Source of the DNA: Adiantum capillus-veneris
Lineage: Eukaryota; Streptophyta; Polypodiopsida; Polypodiales; Pteridaceae
Direction of reading: 5' to 3'
DNA length: 64,000 bases
Assembly: GCA_014529385.2 (NCBI GenBank)
Contig: CM043958.1
Location: 91,039,025 to 91,103,024, forward strand
Part shown: positions 46,173 to 57,596 of the stretch, piece after piece
Layout of the letters: each line of letters starts with the position of its first letter
Position numbering within the stretch: position 1 is the first letter of the stretch
Notes under the pieces: model-generated
Told to the model about the DNA's origin: nothing
Seen by the model: only the letters and a program-made list of their open reading frames with translations
Database searches by the model: none
Made by a program: the position numbers and the translations under genes

Positions 46173-47794
46173 TCTACCCAAGGAAGGGGAGAATGTTTGC
46201 TGACAATCATCATTCACTCACTCCCCTCTCAATCTTGTTTCCCTGACCTCTCAATCATCAATCTTAGGGAATGTATATATAAAGCCTTATAATCACAAAA
46301 AAGAAAAATAATAAAGATCAAGAGCAATTAGCAAACAAGTATGCACAATAAAAGTCAAAACATTGACTCAGACCTACACATTCGCATTCGGTACACTGAA
46401 ACAGAAACCTATGCCATAAAACACCTTTGATCCTCATCACTCGAGTGATGGAGGGTAGGTAAGATTAGTATGATAGGAGTGTTTCTGTTTTAGAGTTGAG
46501 TGATTACCAAAGTTCTTTTTTCCCACTGATGTGCCTCCTAGAGGTATTCTTTGTGTTTCCTAGTGTGTACAGGAACGTGTTGCTGTGGTTAGAATTTGGA
46601 CCTTCATGGGATCTTTCTCTCGTTCACACTTCAAATCAAGCGCGACCATCAACACAAATAGGTGTTTCTTGTCCATTAACATTGACCCTCATCTTTTTTG
46701 CATCCATGTTTTTCTGCTTTGATTGTGAGTGGGAGCATAATATTCATCACATTTGCTTAGTATCAAACATTTAATTCAATGTAATTTTTTGTCATAATCA
46801 CTTGTCTAGGTTTAAAAATCAAGCAATCCGACTAAGCTAGTTTGACCAAGCTAGGTGTTAGAGATCTTCTCTTAATACCACGGGGAATGCCTTCCTAATA
46901 ATCAATGGTTACTTAGGTTCTTAATCCGATTTAGGCAGCATTGTGTGAAATGTACTTGGGCTTTCTAGTGGGCTTGACCCTATTGACCTTTAGCTTAAGT
47001 ATTATACAGGGAGTTTACTTGTGTGATGAGCCTGGGGAGGTGTATCAGTGTTATATGACCCCCAAAAGTTACAAAATTAAAATGCTGAAAACGAACAAAC
47101 AAAAAATCAAAGTGCCACAATGCAAAACTTAAAGCGGAAAGAGAAATCTCAGCTTTGATTTGGTACTTCACTCACATGTATTGCCTATGGTACTAGAGCC
47201 CTAGAGGTTCCCAATGTGGGCGCTTTTCCTTGAAAAGCAAAAAACCCAAGGCATACAAAATAAGCACACACATCAAAATTGAATCATTGTGAAAAGACTT
47301 TGGGGGGTCAAAGAAAAGGTAATCAGCTAGGCGATGATTTCATGAGAAATTCCTTTTATCATAGCTTAACTACAAGGTCTTCTAGGTATAGCCTCTAGTC
47401 AGTCCTCGAACATGAAATACTTGGCTCTCGCAATTAAACAACTTAATTGACCAGAGAAAATTAAGAAGCTTACTCATGGTATTAATAGTCGGTCTCTAGT
47501 GCCTTTCGACCGTTAAATTAGCAACCCCAAACTTGTTTAATTTTTTACCTTTACATCTGTTTATGCATTTCATTATATTGCAATTTAATGTTTATTGTTT
47601 AAAATTCTGTTACCAATCAATTTGTCAGCCTAAAACTGCATATGCTTTTTAATCGCTTATGAGAATGCAATTACTGTGCCAATGATGTTTGATTTTGCAG
47701 TGACTGAAGAAGGCTAAGGACATTCATCTCAAATGCTCTTCCACCTCGACGAACGAGCTTCAACTAAATAGCTTCCGATGACAGAATCTACATC
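46173..47794 (+). other. non-coding 3' interior of element E where pol would lie
   Basis: 1.6 kb with many stops in all frames and no RT, RNase H or integrase motif. A PPT-like GGAAGGGGAGAATGTTTG at 46,180 resembles the true PPT-LTR junction at 47,796. Confidence 0.6.
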
Positions 47795-47807
47795 AGGAAG
47801 GGGGGCA
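47795..47807 (+). promoter_or_regulatory. polypurine tract of element E
   Basis: AGGAAGGGGGGCA directly before the TGTTAACC start of the 3' LTR. Confidence 0.8.
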
Positions 47808-48406
47808 TGTTAACCCTCACGGCTCACGGACACCCTATCACCTACGATGGACGTTGTAACCTACGGCGGACGTTGTATTATTTACTTGTAGAGTCACGTA
47901 CCGGGCTTGTCGGTCCAATAGGAAAAGGGTAAGAGTGATCGCTGATGAGAGGCACACTATAACTGGAACATTCAAGGGATTAGTTGGCTAAGAATGGGTG
48001 CCCAAGTGTGAATGGGGTGAGCTCATATAAAAGTCAACTAAACCTAAAATTCACTCATTGCAATTGAAGAGTGCTCTTGCTCCATCTCCTTCTTCTTCTT
48101 CTTCATCTCTTTGTGTGAGAGAGAGAGAGAGAGAGAGTGAGAGAGGGAGAGAGAGGGAGTGTGTGGGCGATCGAGCATTACGAAGGCACGACGGCGGCGG
48201 CAAAGCGGTTGAGTGCAGCGTATCGGCGTCTCCTTCTTCTTCGCGGCGAGGAATCCTCCACGAAGCAAGCGTAGAGCGGTGAGTGACACATCATCGCCTT
48301 CTTTGAGCTTACTAGTTTAGGCTTGTTGTGTGCTTGGAGCCATTTGTGGCTCGCACACGGTGTATCGGCAAGTTCTTTGCATTGACACGTGCGACATACG
48401 CGCACA
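47808..48406 (+). repeat. 3' LTR of element E (599 bp)
   Basis: It starts TGTTAACCCTC and ends CGCGCACA. It contains a GA-rich microsatellite at 48,115-48,160. The segment does not resemble 39,584-40,145, so its 5' partner has been lost apart from the last 37 bp. Confidence 0.8.
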
Positions 48407-48856
48407 CTAGAACTTATAGTGCCAGATAGAGAAGATTCCTTAGACAGAATTCCATTCGTAGAGGAAGACTGGCCAGGACACTTATGGGAAAAAGTTAGAG
48501 AAATCAATGATGGGAGCCTAACTCTAAAGTCCGCTCCTATAGAGGAAGTTTGGTTAGACAATTTACCTCCTGATATGGACATGGATGTACAATCCTTGTA
48601 TGGGGATTGTGGATCTGAAGCTTGAGGAGTGTCTAAACCATTGACCTTGAAAACATTACCCTCATACTTGGGAGATAACGAAGATGAATCCATAGTGTGT
48701 AAGACCACTCAAGTAAAAAGAGCAGAACAGACCCTAGTAGTAGACAACATCCATTCAATCATGTCTACACCCATCCAATGCACTCTTACTCTGGGAGAAC
48801 TGTTAAAAATCAGACCATATTTATGGAATGATCTACATTAAAAAACCTTAGAGAAG
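48407..48856 (+). pseudogene. Gag C-terminal/linker remnant, element F
   Basis: It begins abruptly after the E LTR with LELIVPDREDSLDRIPFVEE, matching element A from the middle of its gag-linker (ELIVPDSEDALDGI). LPPDMDMDVQSLYGDCG follows. The capsid and zinc-knuckle part seen in A is absent here. Confidence 0.7.
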
Positions 48857-49330
48857 GTGGAAATAACGGGGCTAATCGCAAAAAAATTGGGAAAATTAAA
48901 ACATGAAATGGACAACAAAGAGATTCGATCGGTTCCAATGAACAAATTCGGAGAATACTACAAAGGGGAAGAAGGAAACGCCACTCTTCCAGTGAAATAT
49001 AATGACATTGAAACCATGGCAATACTGAAATGTGGAGCAGGCATAGCCATAGCCACAAAAGCAGTATGGGAATCCTAGGGACAGTCAGCAATCAGACAAA
49101 CTCAAATGAAATTGCAATTGACTGATGGACACATTGTAAGACCATTAGGACTACTTGAAAAAGTGATAGTTTATCCTGTGGAATTGAATATCAACACACT
49201 TTTGCCATAGTAGACTTCGGAAAAAAAATCAATTACGAAATCATATTGGGAAGACCTTTCATGCAACAGGTACAACTCATCCAAGATTGTGAAAATAATT
49301 ATCTGTACTTTAAGCAAGTGGGATCGATAA
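48857..49330 (+). pseudogene. degenerate retropepsin, element F
   Basis: The frame 48857-49078 contains AILKCGAGIAIATKAVWES, where the active-site D-S-G of element A (LDSGAG) has become K-C-G. After frame changes, ILGRPFMQQVQLIQDCENNY (49,230 on) carries the second protease loop. The upstream protease of F is therefore inactive in this copy. Confidence 0.7.
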
Positions 49331-50433
49331 CAAGGGTTAATCTAAAAGATCACACTTATAGAGATGTCATGAAAACACCCATACAAGAGTTCGATTCAGT
49401 CTCTTCGGCTGTCACTAAGTTTCCATCTTGGTTGAACAAAGACACTTCTATTTGGATGTGCGGAGCTTCAACAAATGGAAGCTTAAAACAAGAAGAATGT
49501 ATCTTAGAAAGGGATTGCACAGATGAAGCCTATGTACCTGAACCCTTTTTGGAGCATTTGTTTGACCCATTTGAGTGGACTCAAATTTTAGCGACAATGG
49601 ATGTATGTGTGAATACGTCTATGCCTACTCTATTTTGCAATGAGGACGGCTATGATATAATTCCCATCCAAATGATTTCAATCCTCCACATTGAAGACAA
49701 AATCCAGGAAACCAAGGACTTGACGAAAGCTCAACAAGTCTTTTCAGACCTCTACTACGATGCAATAGATGAATTAGAAGAACATTCAGCTACCTCAGAT
49801 AATTCGGGGTTAGAAAAAGAACATGTGAGAGCTAAGCTACTCATGAAAGGAGGGGAGAAAAACTTTTTTGACTTTCCTAACCAGAAATCAAGAAGACAAA
49901 AATGGTATAGACGAAAAAGAGACACTAGAAACGTGAAAGCTAGACCTATGCCATCAATCTCCAGTAGAACACAATTTCTGATGCAGATAGATGCACATGA
50001 TTGTGTCAAGGACAAAATCACTGGAAGATATCCTTCAAAAAAAAATCCAAAAATGTCAAAAACATCAAGAAAAACGAGGAAGGATACTCAAGAAAAGCCA
50101 AAAAAACAGCACAAGGGGTCAACCATGACACGAGTTGAGCGGAAAAAGAAGTATTAAGAGTTGAAAAAAGCTCCAAAGCAGATATATACAACCGAAATGG
50201 AAACCACAGAAGAGGATGGTAAAGATGTAATGAGTGTTCCATTCCATTACAAGAAATATACTCTCCAAGATAGAAGAATCATAGTTGAACAACCTGTTAG
50301 AGAACTACAAAAACAAGGCGAGTCCTACGAAGGGCCAAAAAACGCAAAAAAGATAGATTTGGTTGAACCAGGAGAAGAGCTTAGGTCTACCTACATTGAA
50401 AATGAAAACAAGGTGAGTCCTATGAAGGGCTGA
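49331..50433 (+). pseudogene. protease-RT linker, element F
   Basis: The open frame 49246-50157 and the next one to 50,433 match 3060-3960 of element A. They include EEHSATSDNSGLEKEHVRAK, RRQKWYRRKRDTRN and TMTRVERKKKY. The shared Lys/Arg-rich text is real coding sequence of the family; function unknown. A TAA at 50,155 interrupts it. Confidence 0.6.
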
Positions 50434-51240
50434 AAAATGCAAAAAAGATACATTTGGCTAAACCAAGAGAAGAGCCTAGGCCTGCCTACATTGCAAATGA
50501 CCTAACTGAAGAAGAAGAAGAGCTTGCTGAAAGAGTATCGAGATATCTTTGCTTGATCTTACAAGGATCTCAAGGGTGTTGATCTAGAAATGTGTCAACA
50601 TATCATACCCATGAGAGATGATGTGAAACCAAGTAGACAAAGGCCATACAAATACACTAAAACATTTGCCAGAAAGATCAAAGAAGAGATTGAAAAAATA
50701 AAGGAAGACAAATTCATTTATGGAATTGAACACACAAATTGGGTGTCTCCAATTGTGGTAGTACCCAAGAAAAATGGAAAATTATGAGTATGTGTCAACC
50801 TCAAGAAAGTGAATGCAGCTACCATTAGAGATACCTTTCCTCTTCCAATCACTGAGCATTTTTTAGAATGAGTTGTAGGGAAAGAAGCTTACAACTTTTT
50901 ATATGGATTTTTGGGCTACAATCAACTTCTGGTTGACCCAAAAGATCAGCATAAAACTACTTTTGCAACAGAATGGGTATTTTTGCCTATCGGGTTATGC
51001 CTTTTGGGTTAACTAATGCTTCTGCCACCTTTCAAAGATTGATGAGCCATGCTTTTAAAGAATATCTTAGGAAATTCTTAGAAGTATACATGGATGATCT
51101 ATGCGTACATTCATCAATCCGGGTTGATAATCTTGAACACCTCAAAAAGCTATTCGAAAATGTAGACTTTATAGGATTTTCTTAAATCCTGAAAAGTGCA
51201 CATTCATGGGTAGACAAGGAAAAATTCTTGGACATATAGT
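50434..51240 (+). pseudogene. reverse transcriptase, element F
   Basis: QRPYKYTKTFARKIKEEIEK and TNWVSPIVVVPKKNGKL form the fingers. TGA near 50,785 and another stop near 50,868 follow. FGLTNASATFQRLMSHAFKE and LEVYMDDLCVHS hold the catalytic YMDD. One frame change lies near 50,970 and another near 51,180. It is collinear with element A but without A's 52-bp duplication. Confidence 0.85.
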
Positions 51241-51980
51241 GTCTAAAAATGGCATAGCTACTGATATGGACAAAATTCATGTCATTGCTGATTTGCCTAG
51301 ACCAACAAAAGTCAAGGGGGTTCAAGCCTTCATGGGGCATTGTGGATATTACAGACGATTCATTTACATGTACACTATAATTGCAAAACCCATGTATAGC
51401 TTAATTACACACTTTGAGTGGACTGAGGTATGTGAAGTATCCTTCATGAAGCTTAAGCAAGCTCTCACTTTAGCTCCAATATTGAAAGCACCAAATTGGA
51501 ATAAGATATTCCACATACACGTAGATGCTTCCAATTTTTCTATCAAGTGTATACTAGCTCAACCAGGAGAGGAGAAAATTGATTTTCCTATTTCTTATGC
51601 TAGCCGACAGTAAAACATGGCTGAAAAGAATTATACCACCACCAAAAGGGAAGGATTAGAAATGATCTATGCCGTAAAAAAGTATAGACATTACCTATTA
51701 GCAAAAAAATTTGTGTTCTTTGTGGACCATCAAGCCTTATTGTACTTGGTGAACAAGCCATGCAGCAAAGGAAGAATAGTGAGATGGTTCATCATTCTTC
51801 TGGAATTTGATTTCACTGTGGTTGTAAAAAAGGGCACTACACATCAAAGAGCAGATCATTTGTCAAGGATTATTTCAGGAGAATCACCTAAAGGGGTAGA
51901 CGATGATCTAGTAGATGCCTACTTGTTCTCCGTGGAAATGATACCTCGATGGTCGAAAAATATGGTATCATTGATGACCA
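51206..51980 (+). pseudogene. RT connection and RNase H, element F
   Basis: VKGVQAFMGHCGYYRRFIYM, then HVDASNFSIKCILAQPG (Asp), TKREGLEMIYAVKKYRHYLL (Glu) and FFVDHQALLYLVNKP (Asp). A TAA at 51,611 interrupts the frame, which otherwise continues. GTTHQRADHLSRIISGE closes the domain. Confidence 0.85.
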
Positions 51981-52750
51981 TAGCTCAAGTAGATTTGCAA
52001 ATATCACTTCCTATTACAATTGGATTAATTGAGCAATCAGCTATGCATCAATTACTAGCTGGGAGACTATACAAAAGAAACCAAGATGGAATATTGCTCT
52101 TATGCATTAGTCCTGAAGAGAAAACCCAATACCTAAGTCAAGCACATACTACCATAGTAGGAATTCACTTTGTGGGAGATCAAACTATGCGATGAATCTT
52201 GAGACTTGGAGTATTTTGGCCAACTATGAGAAGTGATGCTCGCTCTTTTGTAAAGGATTGTCCTCAATGTCAAAAACAGACACCCATACCTCATGTAACA
52301 TTGTTACAAATGTCGCCTGTTCCTAAGTGGAGTAACTATCTAGTTACTTACTTATCGAGTCAAACATTCCTGAGGATATGAGTAAACGCCGTCAAAGAGC
52401 AATCAAAACTGAAGCAATAGAATATGCTCTTATTGGAAACCAATTGTATCAAAGAGGTAAGGATCAACATTTGCGTCTTTGTGCAAATGAAGATGAATAT
52501 ATTCCAATTATAGAACAAGCACATGCTGGATTAGCTCGAGGTCACTTTTCTAGTGAGACCACTGCAAGAGCAATCTTAATGGTAGGCATATGGTGGCCAA
52601 CACTTTTTGCAGATGCCAAAGAGTATGTTCGGAGATGTGATGCTTGTCAACGAGCAAAAATTCCAACAGGTGTAGATAGCATGCCCTTAAGACCAATGAT
52701 GGGAGCTAGAGCTTTTGCAAAATGGGGTATAGACTTTGTGGGCCAATACA
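51981..52750 (+). pseudogene. integrase zinc-binding region, element F
   Basis: Two successive zinc-finger-like segments occur: one ending in CPQCQKQTPIPHV (about 52,260) and one with EQAHAGLARGHFSSETTARA and CDACQRAKIPTGVDS (about 52,520-52,690). Each has a WPT motif before the CxxC. A TGA at 52,193 and a frame change near 52,380 separate them. The same doubling is present in element A. Confidence 0.7.
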
Positions 52751-53623
52751 GTCACGTGCTTATAGAACCCAAGCTCAATATATCATTGTAGCTACAAACT
52801 ATTTGACCAAGTGGGCCGAGGCTAAAGCAACTCAAAAGAATGATGCTAGAACCACTGTCACGTTCTTATATGAGTATGTGTTCACAAGATATGGACTACC
52901 AATAGAAATTGTCAGTGATAGAGGAACTCATTTCCTCAATGAGGTAATCAAGTATCTGCTTATTGAATTTATGGCCATTCATAACAAATCAGCTCTCTGT
53001 CACCCACAAGCAAACGGACAAGCTGAGCATACAAATAAAATTCTTAGCTTGGTATTGACTAAAGTGGTTAGTTCAAGAAGAACAGACTGGGAAATGAATC
53101 TCCATGCTGCTCTATGGGATTATCGAGTTTCATTCAAAACAGCTTTAAATGCTACATCTTTTAACCTTGTTTATGGTCTTGATGCCATACTGCCAATAGA
53201 ATTTCTGTTGCCGACACTAAGGGTAGTTAAGGAGCTTGAGTGGACTGGAAATGAATTTTCAGAGAGACTTGAAGATTTAGAAATGCTAGATGAGCAAAGG
53301 CTAACTGTTGTAGCTAACATCTATGCAAAAAAGTGGAAACAAAAATAGTTTTTTGATTCTTATCTAATTACAAAAATCTTCAAAAAAGGGGACTTACTTC
53401 TAGTCTATTCCCTTAAGCAACACATTCCCAAGTTTAAGAAAAAGGGAAACGGACCGTTTATCATTGAAGATGTACCTCCAAGTGGAGCAGTTAAATTATC
53501 CACCCTAGATGGTGAACCAATGGTTAATTGGATTAGTGGATTTCGTTTAAAGAAGTACAATTTGCCACTAACCAATGAATTGCTAGAAAGAATGCATGCA
53601 GCTAAGCAAAGAAAGATAAAATG
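52722..53623 (+). pseudogene. integrase core and C-terminal domain, element F
   Basis: The core carries IDFVG (first Asp, just upstream), VSDRGTHFLNEV (second Asp) and HPQANGQAEHTNKILSLV (Glu). After TAG 53,346 the same frame continues with IFKKGDLLLVYSLKQHIPKF, GNGPFIIEDVPPSGAVKL and LKKYNLPLTNELLERMHAAK, the usual C-terminal domain of Tat/Athila integrases. No chromodomain follows. It ends formally at TGA 53,622, but the frame runs on into the next feature. Confidence 0.85.
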
Positions 53624-54240
53624 ACAGGAGGTTATTCATGAATCCCAGAAGGAAGCTCGGCTTTGAATACTCAAAAGGAAAGCTGCTCTCAAGAATCAAC
53701 AAACACCGATTCCCATCAACACTCTGGAAATAGATGACCGACAATGGGAATTGCAAAAATATGTAGTGTCAATAGATGATGAATGGTTAGATGGAATGGA
53801 CCTTCACCTCAAAGTACAACTCAACAATCATAGCACAGATGCATTGGTTGATACAGGAGCTCGAGTAAATACAGTCAGTTATTCCACATATAAGAAAGCA
53901 ACAAGTGAGTCTTGGACAAGAGGAATAGCGACTATCAAAGGATGCAACAAGAACCCAACACCAACATTGGGAGTAGTCAACTTGAATGTGATACTACATG
54001 GATGTTCATGTCCTCATCATTTGCATGCTTACCAGATGAACACATGAATGAGATGATGATTCTTGGAATCCCATGGATGGGGGCGTACAAGGCAGTACCA
54101 CATTGAGATACAAATCAGCTCAAGCTATCACCTAAAGGCGGACAACTCATTGTTCCAATTGCACCAAGCAAGGAGGAATGGAAAAAAAGTAATCAGCAGA
54201 GCAAACAACGAAGCAATCACTCTTTGCAATTATTTATTTT
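53624..54240 (+). pseudogene. second retropepsin-like domain, in frame downstream of integrase
   Basis: In the same frame as integrase and separated only by TGA 53,622 and TGA 53,664, this segment gives NTLEIDDRQWELQKYVVSID, then HLKVQLNNHSTDALVDTGAR and VNTVSYSTYKKA. D-T-G-A preceded by ALV is the signature of an aspartic protease. After a frameshift near 54,010 it continues NEMMILGIPWMGAYKAVPH, the I-L-G loop plus following text, and then GGQLIVPIAPSKEEW. It is distinct from the usual protease before RT (48.9 kb). The order protease-RT-RH-IN-protease is not one I know for Ty3/gypsy elements. Confidence 0.7.
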
Positions 54241-54443
54241 TGCATTATTTTGGCTTGAAAATTGTATCATCACCTCACTTATCACTTGTACACATCTATT
54301 ACATGCCAAATTTCAAGTATGAGCCAAAATAATCAATTATAACTTGGAAAATTGCCAAAAAACGCAAAGACAATTTATGAGTTATGAGCCACATTTTTTG
54401 ATCCAAATCACCTCATATCACATACACAGGTCTACACCATGCT

Positions 54444-54662
54444 TGTTACCATATACATGTGGTAGTGATGTGTGTGAACACACTAGGACCGCCTGTTCCC
54501 TCTTTAGGAGGTTTTTCCCCCCGTGCATTGTATATAAACCCATCACTCTAGGGCTATCTATCTTTCCATTGCACACTAAGTAACAAACTCTCTATTGTGT
54601 GCCTTGAGCTTCCTTCGTCTTCTCCAAGTTGTGTGTGTTTCTCTGCAACCCTAATTCCAACA
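54444..54662 (+). repeat. 5' LTR of element G
   Basis: 219 bp, TGTTACC to CCAACA. TATATAAA at 54,531-54,538 is a good promoter TATA; the 3' copy reads TATATACG there. An 8-bp insertion (GGGGCATT-like) distinguishes the 3' LTR. Confidence 0.95.
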
Positions 54663-54664
54663 AT

Positions 54665-54676
54665 TGGTATCAGAGC
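54665..54676 (+). promoter_or_regulatory. PBS of element G (initiator Met tRNA)
   Basis: TGGTATCAGAGC, two bases after the LTR end. Confidence 0.95.
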
Positions 54677-55015
54677 AGGTCACGTCCTCCTGGGCTTAGT
54701 CGCCAGCTGCTCCAGCACATGCCTGCTTACTTTCTCCGATTTCAGTGAGCTTTGGCGAGCATTCGTAGGTCGACAAAAAATTTGGAAGAGCTCGGTCTGC
54801 TCAGAATTTTGATTTGGGCTCTTTTCGGCCTCCGTTTTCACTCCAGGCAGTACTGCACAGGCTATTTTGTCATTTTGTGCAGAATTTCTGTCAATGCCAT
54901 TTTCTGCATAACAGGTGCCTTATAGTCTTCTACGGTTTGTGCTATATAGCATACGTTGTTCCCACTCCGTTTCTCCTATTTTCGGGCAGTTTTCAGATCA
55001 GGTACAACATTTACC

Positions 55016-55700
55016 ATGGCTGACAACAACAACACAGATGTGTTCAAGATGTTCGCTGCTGAGGATACGTTGGATGGGGACAACTACCCTATGTGGGCTT
55101 ATATGATGCAACATGTTCTTGTGTCAAAGGGTGTCTGGAACATTGTGTAGGGCATTGATGTACGTCCTGGTTCTGAGGATGTAGGCGATGTTGAGGATGT
55201 TGCAGGTCTTGCTGCAAGGATTGCAACTGTTAGAGTTGTTTTGCCTACGGCAGAACAAGCTCATTGGGATGTTAAGGATGCGCAGGCTCATGCATTGATT
55301 GCGTTGTCTGTGAAGCACACCATTGTTCCTCACATCCGTTCAGCAAAATCTGCAAAACAGGCTTGGGATATTTTAGCAGGTCTTTATGCAAGCCGCAATG
55401 ACGCTAAAATTGCTTTGCTGCGTAAAGAGCTGGAGTCGAAGATTATGCATGAGGAAGATGATATGGAAACTTTCCTTGCTAGTGTCAAAGGATATCAATG
55501 AGCAGCTTATTTCTGCAGGTGAAGTCATTTCAGACAGTTCCCTTGTGCAGACTTTTCTTGATGCCTTACCAGATTCCTACCAGACTTTTGCTAGTACTTG
55601 GAGACTTATGACCCAAGGAAATCCTGAAGTTGTCAAGTTTGATGCATTATGCACATTGCTGTTGCAAGAGTCACTTTCCAGAAAAAACAGGACTAGATAG
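55016..55700 (+). pseudogene. Gag of element G
   Basis: It starts MADNNNTDVFKMFAAEDTLD, with DGDNYPMWAYMMQHVLVSKG as the usual copia Gag opening. TAG at 55,148 interrupts it. ARIATVRVVLPTAEQAHWD, SAKQAWDILAGLYASRND and MHEEDDMETFLASVK follow. An extra base near 55,493 shifts the frame, which resumes as INEQLISAGEVISDSSLVQT and DALPDSYQTFASTWRLM. Confidence 0.85.
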
Positions 55701-57596
55701 CGTGCACTTGAACACGCTTTTATTGCTTCTCAAAGAAAGGGTGGTAACAGTAATGCAGACACTTCTTATGGTTCTGTTGCGAGTGGCAAAAATTCTATTC
55801 CTAATGCTTCTGCTGGCAGCACTTCGTCTGGCAATTCTGGTGATAAGGGCAAAAAGAAGATGCGTTGCCATTATTGTAAAGCCAATGATCACTTGATCAA
55901 GTCGTGTCCTAAGTTGAAGGCCAAAGAGGCTAAGAAGAAAGAGGGTGGTTCCATTGCAAATGCTGGTTCCACTACAAATGCAGCCATTGTTGAGTCTTCT
56001 GTGAAAGGAGACTGTGTTGCTGATGTTGATGCAGAATGGGCATTTAGCGCAGAGTGCACTTACAATCCTGTTGTCCATGATGCATGCTTGTCAGTTGCTG
56101 CAGATTCACATGTGTGATATTTCGAGAGTGGTGCTACAAAGCACATTACCTCACATCGTGAATTGTTTACCTCTCTTGAGTCTGTCCCTCATGGGAATTC
56201 ATTCACTTGTGCCAACAACGCCTCTTATCCAATTCAAGGAGTTGGAAAGATTGTGCTCACTGCTGCTAATGGAAGTTCCTTTACACTTGTTGATGCACTT
56301 TATGTACCTGGGGTCAAGAAGAATCTCTTGTCTGTATCCGCACTTGCTAGACTTGGACTTGTAGTCAAATTTGTGGATGATAGATGTACAGTTCATGATC
56401 TCAGTTTTGGTGATGAAATTGTTGCATCTGGGCTTTTGTGCCGTGGGCTGTATAAGATCACTTTGTATGACAAGTGTGGACAAAATTTTGCAAATGTTGT
56501 TGCAGATTCAAGGGCTATTTCAGATGCAAAACTTTGGCATGCACGTTTTGGTCATCTGAATTTTTCCAGTTTGCTGCGTTTGCAGAAATCTGATATGGTT
56601 GCTTCTTTTCCGCCTCTTGAAGCACTTGTCAAACATGTTTGTGAAGGCTGTATTTTGGGTAAGATGCAGCGTTCTAAATTTCCAAAGGATGGTTCAGTTC
56701 GGGCCACATGCAGGTTGCAGCTTGTGCATAGTGATGTTTGTGGGCCCATGCAAACTCCGTCGTTGGGAAATTACCTGTACTTCGTGACTTTCATTGATGA
56801 TTGCTCCAGGCATGCATGGGTATTTCCACTTAAAGCGAAGTCTGAAGTTTTTATGTGCTTCAAACAATTTCTCGCTATGGCTGAAAATGTCTCGAAATGT
56901 ACTATGGGCACCCTCCGTTCTGATCGAGGGGGGGAGTATATGTCTCATGAATTTAATGCATTTCTGTCTAGTCGTGGCATAAAACACCAATGTACAGTGC
57001 CTTATACACCTCAGCAAAATGGTGTTGCTGAGAGGAAAAACTGGTCACTGACGGAAATGGCACGATGTATGGTCAAAAGTCAACCTTTGCCGCATTCTTT
57101 TTGGCTTGAGGCCATTATGTGTTCCACTTATGTACTTAACAGGTGTCCTACGAAAGCTTTGCAGTCTATTACTCCATATGAAGCATGGCATAATAGAAAG
57201 CCTTCTATTGAGCACATGCGTGCTTTTGGTTGTTTGGCATATGCTTTGGTGCCACAAGTGCAGCGCAGAAAATTGGATGATAAGGCTGTCAAATGTATTT
57301 TTGTTGGTTATAGTGGTGGAATCAAAGGTTACAGGTTGTATCATCCGCAAACAAAACGTATTCTGGTTTCACGGGATGTAGTGTTTGTGGAAGATTCTGT
57401 TCAGCCCTTGCTGTCATGTACTAGAGACGGTAATGTAAGCTCACAGGACATTTATGACACTTTGTTGCCTCCTTTCAAAGGTGGAAATACGAATGTAAGT
57501 TCCAATGAGGAAAATGTACAGCCTATGGGGGTTTCTGAAAATGTTCTAGATCAGCCTATTACTGATGCAGATGTACATGATGTACTTGATGAGTAA
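55701..57596 (+). pseudogene. nucleocapsid knuckle, protease and integrase of element G
   Basis: Knuckle CHYCKANDHLIKSC at about 55,865. After TGA 56,115 (a position where copia proteins have Trp), the protease reads YFESGATKHITSHRELF: the catalytic Asp of D-S-G has become Glu. Integrase: WHARFGHLNFSSLLRLQ and CEGCILGKMQ (zinc finger), FVTFIDDCSRHAWVFPL (Asp), LRSDRGGEYMSHEFNAFL (Asp) and QQNGVAERKNWSLTEMARC (Glu). The C-terminal part includes AFGCLAYALVPQVQRRKLDD. Stops at 55,698, 56,115 and 57,594 do not change the frame. Confidence 0.9.

Larger units (their letters stand above)
40146..48406 (+). mobile_element. element E: Gag-protease-only Ty3/gypsy element, 5' truncated
   Basis: The 3' LTR (47808-48406) ends with a 37-bp phrase (AAGTTCTTTGCATTGACACG...CGCGCACA) that recurs with two mismatches at 40,146-40,182. 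There it is followed by a PBS, so only the last 37 bp of the 5' LTR survives. The interior holds one frame for Gag and protease (40,974-46,172) and no RT, RNase H or integrase before the PPT. It would need enzymes in trans, and so is a non-autonomous type. The right side abuts gag-linker coding sequence of element F at 48,407. Confidence 0.8.

Noticed and set aside
48058-48282. Arg/Glu-rich ORFs on both strands near 48.1 kb
   Set aside because: They come from the GA-rich microsatellite within the 3' LTR of element E.
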